Assembly: GCF_905475465.1 (NCBI RefSeq) | Contig: NC_062235.1 | Location: 2,428,001-2,492,000 of the forward strand | Origin: Pieris napi | Lineage: Eukaryota; Arthropoda; Insecta; Lepidoptera; Pieridae | DNA length: 64,000 nt | Reading direction: 5' to 3' | In this document: positions 52,218 to 63,029 of the stretch, one piece after another | Position numbering within the stretch: the first letter of the stretch is position 1 | Layout of the letters: every line of letters starts with the position of its first letter | Position numbers and translations under genes: made by a program | The notes under the pieces: model-generated | Database searches by the model: none | The model's input: only the letters and a program-made list of their open reading frames with translations | Told to the model about the DNA's origin: nothing

Positions 52218-52769
52218 TTTTTTAAAACATAAGGGATTATTAAAAATGTTGGTCAATAAAATCTGTTAGGTTTGTTTATTACGTAATAACTTAAGACAAG
52301 GTCTAAAGTAGGGACTAAATAAATTAACTGACTTGGTTTACATGGACCTCACAATTTTTTACGGTAGAAGAGTTCTTCTCAATCAGTTGAGATGCGAGGG
52401 TCTTTTACAAGCTATGTTTTTGACGGCATAAAGTCTTTATAAAAAACATTTTTATTATATACCTACTTATTGCGACACGCTTGAAGTTCGAAGTTCTTTT
52501 ACAAAATCTGTATATTTTTACCAACGATAACAGACCCATTAAGGTTTAGAATCTAAGAGATAATTTCTAATTGTATAAATCGTTATCAATGTAGGTATTT
52601 AAATACGTTATATCGCGAGTATTCAAACTCAAGCGACGCATGTTTCTTTTAAAAATTGCATTTGCTTGACAAAATAATGGACAATAAAATAAGAATAATA
52701 TATTTATTTATTACAGCATATTATGCTGGACAAATGAACACTAAAATATACCAAACAGTAATGAGCTTC

Positions 52770-52890
52770 TCTTACTTAAAACCACACAAACTCCACTCAT
52801 CCTGTCAGATATATGCTCATTAGATGTTAAGTGATTCCGCCGCTCATGGACACTCTCAATGCCAGAGTGCGTTGCCGGCCTTTTAAAAAT
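52770..52890 (-). repeat. Short dispersed repeat copy
   Basis: GATGTTAAGTGATTCCGCCG and CAATGCCAGAGTGCGTTGCC match, in inverse, the copy at 32060-32170. Confidence 0.55.
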
Positions 52891-53066
52891 CTGTTAGTTA
52901 TGAAAATGTATTCTTTAGGCTTTACTCTTAGTATACATTGTAACAATTAACAAAAATGCAAACATTAATTTGTTAAACTTCGCTTTACGCTTCATTTATA
53001 TAATTTCGAGATTGTAATAAATAAAAACTTCCATAAGTGTAACTTAGAAGGGGTCAAAGACAATAC

Positions 53067-54243
53067 TAGGGATGCATCCGATACCGATGCCGATACCGAT
53101 ATATCGGCGATACTTTGGGTTTGCCGATATATCGGCATCGGCGATATTTTCATTGCCGATTCACCGATACTTTTCAAATATCACGCTTTAAAAAAATAAT
53201 GTAAACGCGCATTTTGTATGATCTACTTTGTTGCAAACGAGCCACGGACTATTGTTGCCCGAGAAATCCCCGCGTTTTATTCAGTTTGTTGTCTCTAAAA
53301 GAGTCGCCAAATGAGTGGCGGAGAGTTTATTGCCAGTTCTTCTCTTCCGTTCTACGCCCTTGATTTGAGAACTGGCAGTAAATGTAAAATTAGAAGCATT
53401 AATATGTATTTCTTTAATGACGAATCACAAGTGTACATTGTGTTACCTACGTGAATAAATGATTTTTGAATTTTGAATTTTATCATTCGCTTGGGGACAA
53501 AGCATTATTATTTATGTATATATGTATTTCATTTCGCTAAACACTATTTGTTTATTAACACTTTGTTGCATTACAATATAAAAAATTGAACATAATTAAA
53601 TGAAAAGGAGGGCAAAAGTACATATAACATATAAACTAAAAATAGTCTACATGAAAAATAAAAAGTGCACATGAATCACGATAATTTACGATCAGTCTCA
53701 CGTCAGTTAGTAGTTAGTACGAAAAACTCTTGTTGGATTGATTAGTAGACCAAAATTTTTACTCGAGTCAACTATCTTTGCCAGCGCATAGTTATTAGAT
53801 ATTATGGCTTGCGGGAGATCATTGAGACTTTATTGAACGTAGATTTGAAGATCATTTAGTTGGATTTTAACTGCTATGGCGAGTAGTATTTTTTCGATAC
53901 CAAATTTAATAAAATATAGAATTAGGTACAACAATGTTATCATTGTTAATTTTAATTATTAACAGTTATTCATTTTATTTTAATTTAATTATTACTCTTA
54001 ATTCTTAATTTTAGTAACAAAACCTTTAAAATAATTCAAAGTTTGTGACTATTTTTTGTATAATACATATATATATATATTTTTTTTATTAAAAATTATA
54101 AACTTTAATTTAACTTGATATATTTTACCTTAATTTAATTTTAATTCAATAAGCGTTGGTATCGGTATCGGTATCGGTATCGACGATATTCCTATAAGTG
54201 TATCGGTATCGTATCGGCAAAAAAGCGTATCGATGCATCCCTA
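53067..54243. mobile_element. hAT-type non-autonomous element with exact 8-bp target duplication
   Basis: TAGGGATGCATCCGATACCG at the left and its near-inverse (GCGTATCGATGCATCCCTA) at the right. Exact GACAATAC duplications lie at 53059-53066 and 54244-54251, diagnostic of hAT insertion. The subterminal zones are runs of ATCGG/CCGAT (GGTATCGGTATCGGTATCGG near 54165). No transposase frame. A LINE tail (53300-53480) is inside. Confidence 0.85.
53300..53480 (-). repeat. LINE 3'-end repeat (family A) inside the hAT element
   Basis: Inverse copy with the tail TTTTTGAATTTTGAATTTT at its right end, as expected for a non-LTR 3' terminus. Confidence 0.65.
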
Positions 54244-54479
54244 GACAATACAAAGTGTGACTCTCGTATGTATACATATTTGACAAACACTAGTCGAACT
54301 TAGCCCTAAAATACTAATTCATAGTTAAACCGGTTCACCTCCTTGCGCTAAATATGAAATTACACAGACGTTCAAATGTGTCCAGGACTTCAGGCTTTAT
54401 AAGAACATGTTTTGTCAGAGTATCAATATTAATTCAATGTTCAATATTCGTGTCGGGATAGATAAGTACCCAATTCTGG

Positions 54480-54645
54480 GTCACGTTGCGCTGTGTGCAT
54501 CGACGCAGCACGCACGCAGCGTCCGTACGAACTCGGCACTCGCTGCTCCGTGCCTACGTGACGTCGCCCGCGTGGCACTATCGGAGGGGAGCCGGCCGGC
54601 GTGGCCATTATCGACTTTAGTGATGCGATGTTTTATCGATAATAA
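54480..54645 (+). promoter_or_regulatory. GC-rich island, candidate promoter of the FPPS-like gene
   Basis: A 140-bp CpG-rich block (ACGCACGCAGCGTCCGTACG, CGTGACGTCGCCCGCGTGG) followed by TTTTATCGATAATAAC, which contains the palindrome TATCGATA (a DRE-type site in insects). It lies 0.8 kb before the first coding exon. Role inferred from composition and position only. The 93-codon frame across it has no family resemblance. Confidence 0.35.
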
Positions 54646-55455
54646 CATACCAATATCTATACAAATATGTATTTATTTCTTTTTGTAATATACAGTCAAA
54701 ATCGTTTACGACAACATCGTTTAGAACATACCGGTTATATTGACCAAAATCACGTCATCGGCTGGTACTACTATTGGTTTTTACGACCAAATATGAGTAG
54801 TCACTAGTCCCTTCGATGTCGTTATAACTGATTTTGACTGATTTGTTATTAACTTAGAGTCCAGACAATAGTCTTTACATTGAAATCTTTGCTGAACGGG
54901 AATTGATTTCAACAGGAATAAAATTAATTTAGTTATTTAAATGTGGAACATAGTTAACTTGACAATTATTACAACGCAACTAACCGATCATCATACATAC
55001 AATGTATAGCAGAATTCAATTTGTTTAAAAATAATGTTATTTTCAATTTTAACAAAATATAATAAAACTAACTAAAGATGAAAGTTTACGATGAAAGGAT
55101 TAATTTCATGAAGTTCATGAAGTCAGTCGTTTGCTAATTAGTTACTTAATGACTCTCTAATTATAATTATAAAATGAATTACATTCGAGACCGCTTTAAC
55201 AAAAAGCTTAAATACCCAATTCTCGATATCGACATAATGAATGTAAACAATTCACACAACTCTATTGTATATTTGGAGTGAACGACTGGAACTGGTAAGG
55301 AGTTAAAAACACAACAAAGCATCAAGCATTCGAAATCAGTCGTTTACTAGATCTCAAACCGATCGGGTGTGTTATAAGAAACAAATTGAAATTCAAGTAT
55401 CAAGACCAACGCGATTTGGAAGATTTTTTGAAGCAAGCTAATAAAAACTTCAACA

Positions 55456-58400
55456 ATGTTCTCGAAGAGGAGTGTTGATAAATTACTACAATTATACAAG
55501 AACGAAATTCGCAGACAAATAAGCAAAACAACGAGTGTTACCAATTCGGATGCGATGTCACCAAGACTCGACCAAACAATCATCCATGCACAGACCGAAG
55601 ACGCTGGTCTTCCCAACAGACTTCTGAAGTTGCAAAAATATCACAGGTTAGTGAACTCAAATGACCTCACGTTTGCGTAACTGCATATGTGCACAAGAAC
55701 CCTTCAATAGTGTAATATGATCTGTGTTTACAAACAAAGAATTTAAACGAATCCTAATACTTTTGTAGTTATTAATGTTGTATGTCATTATCAGTCGGTT
55801 GTTTGTATTTAAGATACTATTACATTACGATTGTGTAATAATTTTATCATGAGTTGCCTTAGTAACACAATTTAGGTGTTGTAAACGAAATATAATAAAT
55901 ATGTAAGTCCTGTCAGCCATTTAAAGAATAAATCACCTCCTATTTCGGACAATATACAATAAAGAACTTTTCATAGACAAAATAAAATATACATTTCTAT
56001 TGAATTGCGTTACAATAAAATTTGACAATTTATTTTGTTTTTAAATAACGGGCTTTTGTAAACGAGGATCGGGGTTTTGTATATATTCAACTTATTATAA
56101 AATTGAGATCATTAATTGATAAAAGTGTATTTTCTTTGAAATATTTCGTGTTACTGAGAAAATATTCTTTAATAGTAACCGTTAGATAGCGCTTTAGAAA
56201 CGCTGGACCCTAACCAGTTTTAATCCTCTAGATACCTGTCGACTCTTACGTCTCAGCAAATGCCACTGGCTGCCCGAGGACTGGCCGTCTCCAAGGACCA
56301 GTCCCGGGAGTTCATGGCTTGCTTCCCGGACATCGTGAGGGACCTCACAGAATCTGACAAGCATCTTGACGTGCCAGAAGCCAGCAAATGGTTGGCTAAG
56401 GTACGTTCTATGTTGTTTCTGTCAGAGGGCATAATAATGTAGAACCTGTATTTGCACGGACTAATGTTGTGATTTTCTCCATGTCAAATCCTGACACGTT
56501 AGATTATGTGTGACAAACAATTTAAAATGGCGATACCTAATTACTCTGATAACAATAAAACAAAGTCTAAACGTTGATTCGTTCTAAATATAAACGATTT
56601 GTAAAAAGTAGTACTTTTGGAACTTACTTATAAACAGGTACACAAAACCCTTTTTTTGTGTTCCATTGCGGTTTTTATGACTACATCGTGGTATAAATCA
56701 TTTAAAATACAGACTGGCAGTTTCTACCGCTTATGTGTATTGATGTTGGAAGGTCGCTGAGAAAACAGGTTGTTAGAAATCGTTTATTTATAGCAGACTT
56801 TAGTGTTTAGGAATATTATGGCTGTCCATACTCTGACTTCAATATTACCTACCTTTTACAACTTGCAACTTTCACGAACAGCTTTTTGAAAAGGTACAAT
56901 TATCCTCGGCCTTATTAAGTAATAAAAAACGAATTGTAAACCCTCTTAGTGTTTTTCGGAATCAGTCTTTTGTGTTCGAGACTTAAATACAAAGCAAGAT
57001 TAGCCAGTAATACCCAATAATTCTTTTTATAAGACGTCATAATACCTTTAAGATTTCTAAAACAATAAAGCTAACAATATCTTTTGTCATTTCACCGTTT
57101 AAGATTTAAACTAAACAATATTTCGTTATATAAGTTAATATTTGCTGGAAAGTTCTATTCGAGTTTCCCTTGCAACATAGTTTGTGGCGAAATATTTTTT
57201 ACAAGTTTCCACTCGGTGAGAATAATTGCAAAATTTAATGAAACGGGGTTGTTGAAATATGTACTTTAGAAAACAAATAAATGATATTATAATCAAGGAC
57301 CGGTAGCCATTTAATGTAATAATTTCCTGCACATTCTACAGTTTATTATTTCTTTACTTTTTCCTCTTTTCTAACAAAGGCTTGTTTTTGTGTGTTCTTC
57401 AGCAAAGATATTAACGATCGGTTTAAATACAATAAATATGTAGGTAAATTCTCTAACGTAAACAAAAAGATTTAAACTTTAGAAGTACCTACTGAACATG
57501 TAAATATTTTTTACATATGATATTTTGTATCTGTGTCAAATTTAACACATTTATCGATTACTAAATTTAGTATTACTAATGAGCAGTGGGTGAAAATTAC
57601 AAGCTGCTTGGCAAAATATATATCGACTAATATTATTAGTATTGTTTAAAACGATTTTAAAATTGCATCTGTCAGGAAGAAATACTTACTTTGAAAGACT
57701 TGGATTGAGTATTTTGACAATCCAAATTATTGAGCAATACTAACGTAACGTGTTTTCCATGGTTAAGCGAAATCGAATAAAACCCTTTTGTTTCAGTTGT
57801 TGCAATACAACGTGCCGAATGGAAAGAAGAATCGCGGCCTGGCGACCGTCCTCGCATACAAAATGGTGGAGAAGAGGGAAAATTTGACACCAGAAAACAT
57901 ACATTTGGCTAACATTATGGGCTGGTGTACTGAAATGGTATGTTTTTTTTAATTTTCAAATACGATGTTTAGTTATAATTGGCATTACGGATATTATTTT
58001 GATTCTCAGTTAAAATGCATCAAAAATCGACACGAAAATCGAAATCCGGTTTTTTGAGGTTAAATTTCAGACTGCGATTGACACTTTTTAATGACTTTCT
58101 TTAATTATATTTAGTCTGTATTCAATTAAAGAGCATGCTATAATTATGCACTACGTTTTCAATTCCATAGATTAAAATTATACCATAAACATTATATTGC
58201 CCTAATACATATCGTTTGTACAAATTTGTATTCAAAAACAAGATTTCATAGATAATAAATATTATAAAGATAACATTATACAATCCTTATATAGATTTGA
58301 ATATCTATTTAAAAAAACAAACGCGCAAAAGAAAACGTGACTTACGAAAACAAGTTGTTTTTATGACCGATAACCAAAATTAATTCAACTGCCGAGGTAC

Positions 58401-61400
58401 CAAATAAGCATTGTTAGACACTAGGCACTAATATACTATATCAATTCGTGAAACAAATCCATTGATTTACTAAGATAATAAATATTTTGACAATTATTAT
58501 AGTAGTGTGAAATTGGGAGGCAATTATTTGTTTACACGTTTGTGTATAGTTTTAAATCAAGCACATATTTATTACATTTTCATTTTTTTAAAGGCAGCTT
58601 AAATTATGCAGCGATGTTATATAGACATTGTTTCTATAACATTCGCTGAGTTTAAAATTTGTACTGTGGCTTAGCCCTTCAGGTTAACCTTAGCAGTTTT
58701 TTGGTGTTTTCTGTACCTTTAGTTTATATATATATGTTAACGTAAAATTGTAAACACCGTTAGATGGTAATCTACCTCGCGAGATTGTAAACTGTCGAAA
58801 GATTGTGAACCTCAGCGTACTGCTTACAATTTAACGTATTATTATTCGGTATATTGTACTACACTAACTTAGTTATCATTCAAACTTCTTTGGTCAATTA
58901 CAGATTAATTTTACTTCCCAACAATTTGATATAACTACCGAATAATAATACGTTAATTTGTAAACAGTTCGGTGAGGTTCACAATCTTTCGACAGTTTAC
59001 AATCTCGCGAGGTAGATTACAATCTAACGGTTTTTACAATTTTACGGTGACATATACATATTATGGTGGCTGTACACACTCGTCGAGACTCCCCGAGACA
59101 GGCCGAGTGCGAGAGTGTACAGTAGTGCTCTCGTCTCGCCTCGCTTCCTCGCAGTTGGTCTCGCCTCTCTCGGTCGCCTGTCGGTTTTTTGCGCACGAGT
59201 CAAAGGGTCTCGCGAGTAAAACGAGAGCGACCTGTACACACTCGTTCAATCATTAAATTTTGGATAATATTAAAACTTTATGATCCTAATTACCAATTTC
59301 TGTTGCGGTGTATAGTGACCATCTTCTTCTTCGCCATGGCTTCGTATTTTTTTTAATGGTTAACGTGAAGAAAATTATAATAACTCATTGCACAAAGACA
59401 AACAGCAGCAGCAGTTGCCACGTCCATTATTAACGGTGTTTTAAATACAATTAACGTAACGAGTGTGTACAGGCTGCGCTCTTCTCTCGGTCCTCTCGGT
59501 CGAGACTCCCGGCGAGAAGCTCTCGCCGAGTGTGTACAGCCACCATTAAGCCTTAAAGGAATATAAAATAAAAATAAAACACACTACCGAGCATTCTTTC
59601 CGTATTCAGAAACCATACGAAAACTCAGTTTTAACGTTTTGCTGTAATAATAATAATAATCTACCTACTTATATTTTTTCCTCACAAAAACTTACATACA
59701 TAGTGCACAAAATAAAGGAACAGTAATTTTAATCGAAGCAAATGCTTGTTGTGTGAACATGCCTGTGTTACAGGTCATCAGACCATCGAAGATCTTGAGA
59801 CGTAGTGTACATTTATGTTTAATAAACAATTATTATTAGGGCCTGTTTCACAATGTACGGATATTTCTACATAAGTTTCAAATTAGCTATTTATTACTTA
59901 GGGGGCGTCCATAAATTACGTGAGGTGTTTTTTTTAAATTTTCTGCACCTACCTCCCCGTGGTGAGATGTCGTGAGATTTTATTCAATCCCCTCCCCCAT
60001 GCCCCAATCTCACGAGAGATTTTTCAAAATATGGGTTTCTTACGTAAACGCGTTGGATTGTTATTGTAAAAAGAAAAACAAGTGAAATGTTGAGAGTTTA
60101 GGTATGGAGGGAAGTTGCAGAGATGGCCTTTAGGGTCAACCGTTTTCCTAATTTTTTTTTTTCCGTCAGATAAAAAAATTGCTATAAAAATTTTTATGGA
60201 CGCCCCCTTATTGGTAGGATAAACACTATTGTTGCGTTTCAAGACTGTCAGATAGCACTATTCGTCACATAAAGTCCATCATAAGTATGAGTCCGATGAA
60301 GTGTCAAATAGCACAATTTATCTTCCAAATAATTTATGTGTTGCATAGCTATTTGGTACTTTATCCATACATTGTGAAACAGACCCTTATACTTGCATAA
60401 GAGGTTGCAACATTTACAAAATAATTATATATAAGGAAACCACATGGAGTATGTGTATATATGTGTGAGTGTGTATGCGTCTGTCTATGTATTCATGAAT
60501 GTGCGTAATTTATTTATGATCACTACAATATAATCCCATGGGTACTTCTACAAGGTTAAAAACAGTATGTAGATGTTATTTTAATTTAATACCAGTATGA
60601 TGCCATTTAAGTACATTTAATTAGTCGAATTGCAATCGTATACTATACTATATCACACTTTTTATAGTTCGTTTTTAAAGCAATTTTTTTGACAATTTCT
60701 AAACCTTACCTCCAAAGCTTAAACATAGAGGTGTAGGTTCAATTCCAGCTGAAACAATCACTATTATTTATCGTCTTATTTGTGGAAGACAAAGAATATT
60801 TAGCTTTTTAACAAATGAACTCTAGTGTCTGTATAATGCTTACACTGAATTCAGAACTAACAAAGAAACGGTACTTTAAATGTATTTAATATAAAATATC
60901 TCTTTCAGTTCCACACACTCCAGTTATTATCCGCTGACGTCATGGAGGGCAGGGAGATGAGACGAGGTGTGCCATGCTGGTACAGGCGACCAGATGTAGG
61001 TCTGAATGGCGTCAACGATGCGAACATGATCCAAGCAGCCATGTACTCCACACTCAAACGATACTTCTCATCAAAACCCTACTACAAGAACGTATTGGAA
61101 ATGTTCAATGAGGTATTTATAAAAAAATATCGTCGAATTTACAAAAGCATTTCATTTGTAGAATGTTATTTTAAAGTATTACTAGACACGATTTTTAAGG
61201 CAAAATAATGTTCCCGGGGGCAGGTAGTAATGCAGAATTTTGAATGAATAAGCGAGCTTAACTAAATTTACGATTCCTTTTGGAGCAATGGTTTACAAAC
61301 TTTATTCCTCCTGAATTCATGGTGAAAAAATTATTTCAGATGCTAATTAAATGCTCAATCGGCCGGTACTTAGAACAACAAATAATGAAGACAGATAGGC

Positions 61401-62865
61401 CGGACCTGTCACTATTCACAATGGACAAATACGAAGCCATCACCAAATACAAAACATCCTACTACACCTTCCAAATGCCTGTCGGATTAGCGCTCCTAAT
61501 GTCTGGAGTGGACGACCCTGAAACCCACAGACAGGCCAAGACAATTTTACTTGAAATGGGAGAGTTCTTTCAAATTCAAGTAAGTGTTTCAAACAAGGAA
61601 ATTATTTATTCATTAAGGTGTAACTCGATTGTACATAATATAAGGATTGGGGCGTAACTTGACTTCTTTTAGTGGCGCAGTATAGTAGAAAAGGTTTTTG
61701 GTTTCCCTTTATTTCTTGACTATACAGGTGTTTCAGTCTAAATATCAATCTTTGGTAAGAAGAGAAACAATCAGATTTGGTTATCTTTTATAAGGATCCT
61801 ATCACTTACTTGTCCAAAATTAATATGGCGGCAAAATGTTGAATCTTCAGAATAATGAAAAATTTCTCGCACCAAAGTGACATAAAATACGTAAATAAGA
61901 AATAAATGATTAGACAAGGCTAGAGTTAGATTATATGACAAAAATTTATATTCTATGCTAGTCTTTGACACGGAATTTTTATTAATGTGGTCTACTTGGT
62001 TGATTTTTTTATATTTATATGTTTCTGCATTTTAATTGGCTAAATTAAAAACTTTATAAAAGTTCCGGTTCGAAGTTGGAGGCGACATAGTTCTCTTATT
62101 AACCTTAAAATTACTGTCAACACTAGCTTCTAAACATCTACAAGCTGTTTTATAAGTAGCAAAGGATTTATAAGTATTAACGTAAGGAATAAAACAATAA
62201 CAATGTTTATGCTTTATTAAGAGAATGTAGACAAGTGTTAAAATGAATCTATATTACAAAGTACACAGATAATGTAGATAATAATAATAATAATTTTAAG
62301 GTGAAACACGTTTTTATGATTATGATATCGGAACATAGATAATATACGAGGAACCTTATATAGATACTTTCCATTTTAATATTATATTAATAAATTACAA
62401 TTTTAATCAATTGTTTTATTAAATACAAAAATATTAATTTGAGACTAGCACATTCAAAGGAGTTTTATCATAAATTCAAGTTTCATAGTCACCTAAATAT
62501 ATGAAAATAATGAATAATTTGTTTTACAGGATGACTTTCTTGACTGCTTCGGAGATCCAGCAGTAATGGGAAGAAGTGGCTCAGACATCCAAGAAGGGAA
62601 ATGCACGTGGCTCGCAGTTGTTGCGCTGCAAAGGGCAACTCCAGTGCAAAGAGAATTCATGGAAAATCACTACGGAAGCGCAAACCCTAACGATATCAAC
62701 AAAATTAAGGATTTATATGAAGAATTGCAATTGCCTCACACTTATTCAGTATACGAAGAAGCCACTTATGATCTCATTAGAACACAAATTCAGCAAGTTA
62801 CAAGAGGACTGCCACATGACTTGTTTTTCAAAATCTTAGATAATATCTTTAGGCAACGAATTTAA
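55456..62865 (+). CDS. FPPS: Farnesyl diphosphate synthase-like protein (trans-isoprenyl diphosphate synthase)
   Basis: Six exons join in frame to 426 codons: 55456-55646, 56232-56400, 57797-57937, 60909-61112, 61340-61579, 62530-62865. The N-terminus (MFSKRSVDKLLQLYKNEIRR) could be a mitochondrial presequence. Family motifs: NVPNGKKNRGLATVLAYKMV (KKNRG, IPP binding, 130-134), ENIHLANIMGWCTEMF, RRGVPCWYR (185-193), KYKTSYYTFQMPVGLALLMS (271-290) and DDFLDCFGDPAVMGRSGSDI with KCTW (second aspartate motif 316-320). FPPS makes C15 farnesyl diphosphate from IPP and allylic precursors, which feeds juvenile hormone and prenylation. The first aspartate motif is ADVME (176-180) instead of DDxxD, and the usual GQ-x2-D before KYKT is GRYLE. 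Lepidoptera carry several FPPS paralogues; this is likely one of the divergent ones. A catalytic change or a non-canonical role is possible. Confidence 0.92.
58736..59053. mobile_element. Foldback element with about 115-bp inverted arms
   Basis: The arm at 58740-58853 (CGTAAAATTGTAAACACCGT, TAATCTACCTCGCGAGATTG) recurs inverted at about 58935-59047. About 80 bp of unrelated sequence lies between. It is in FPPS-like intron 3. Confidence 0.75.
59064..59545. mobile_element. MITE with TTA target duplication, GC-rich
   Basis: TGGTGGCTGTACACACTCG with its exact inverse at the right end; TTA at 59061-59063 and 59546-59548. The subterminal zones are rich in CTCGTCTCG/CGAGACT repeats. The open frames on both strands inside it are compositional. 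Confidence 0.8.
59839..60386. mobile_element. MITE with TTA duplication, interrupted by another MITE
   Basis: Ends GGGCCTGTTTCACAATGT and, inverted, GGGTCTGTTTCACAATGT; TTA at 59836-59838 and 60387-60389. The inner element 59901-60207 splits it. Confidence 0.8.
59901..60207. mobile_element. Nested MITE with TTA target duplication
   Basis: GGGGGCGTCCATAAA with its inverse at the right end; TTA at 59898-59900 and 60208-60210. 307 bp, non-coding. Confidence 0.85.
60909..61112 (+). other. FPPS: FPPS-like exon 4 with degenerate first aspartate motif
   Basis: Sixty-eight codons: FHTLQLLSADVMEGREMRRG, then VPCWYRRPDVGLNGVNDANM. It aligns without a gap to the canonical segment around DDxxD-x4-RRG, so the first Asp is replaced by Ala and the third by Glu. 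The two positions upstream that govern chain length in the family (-5, -4) are Leu-Gln. Exon boundaries are TTTCAG and GAG|GTATTT. Confidence 0.88.
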
Positions 62866-63002
62866 AGTATTCATTTTTATATTGTATGAATTTAGCTGTA
62901 AGTTTTTATAGGACAAAAAAAATGTATTATAATTTTTTAATGTAAAATTAGCCTATGAATCTGTGTTAACGAATAGTTGTTAGTCTCGATGTAACAACAC
63001 GA

Positions 63003-63008
63003 AATAAA
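63003..63008 (+). terminator. Polyadenylation signal of the FPPS-like gene
   Basis: AATAAA, 138 bp after the stop codon at 62863-62865, followed by TTTGTTGTTTTTGTTT-type sequence as a downstream element. Confidence 0.6.
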
Positions 63009-63029
63009 TTTAAAATGATCAAATTTGTT

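Larger units (their letters stand above)
36350..55455. other. Gene-poor, repeat-rich interval between the PAN-ZP and FPPS-like genes
   Basis: No open frame in this interval shows family resemblance or plausible splicing. Identified repeats are listed separately. Unannotated stretches over 300 bp include 37700-39690 (a simple-repeat and T-rich part near 39140-39180), 42480-43490, 45600-46050, 49250-50220 and 54630-55450. The upstream noncoding exon and promoter of the PAN-ZP gene and the promoter of the FPPS-like gene should lie here. Confidence 0.5.

Noticed and set aside
54407..54688. A 93-codon frame over the GC island
   Set aside because: Composition explains the lack of stops; no domain character. 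The region is better read as promoter or 5' UTR.
58972..59256. Overlapping open frames on both strands near the GC-rich MITE
   Set aside because: They follow the CTCG/CGAG composition of the MITE and foldback arms, have no splice support and no family resemblance.
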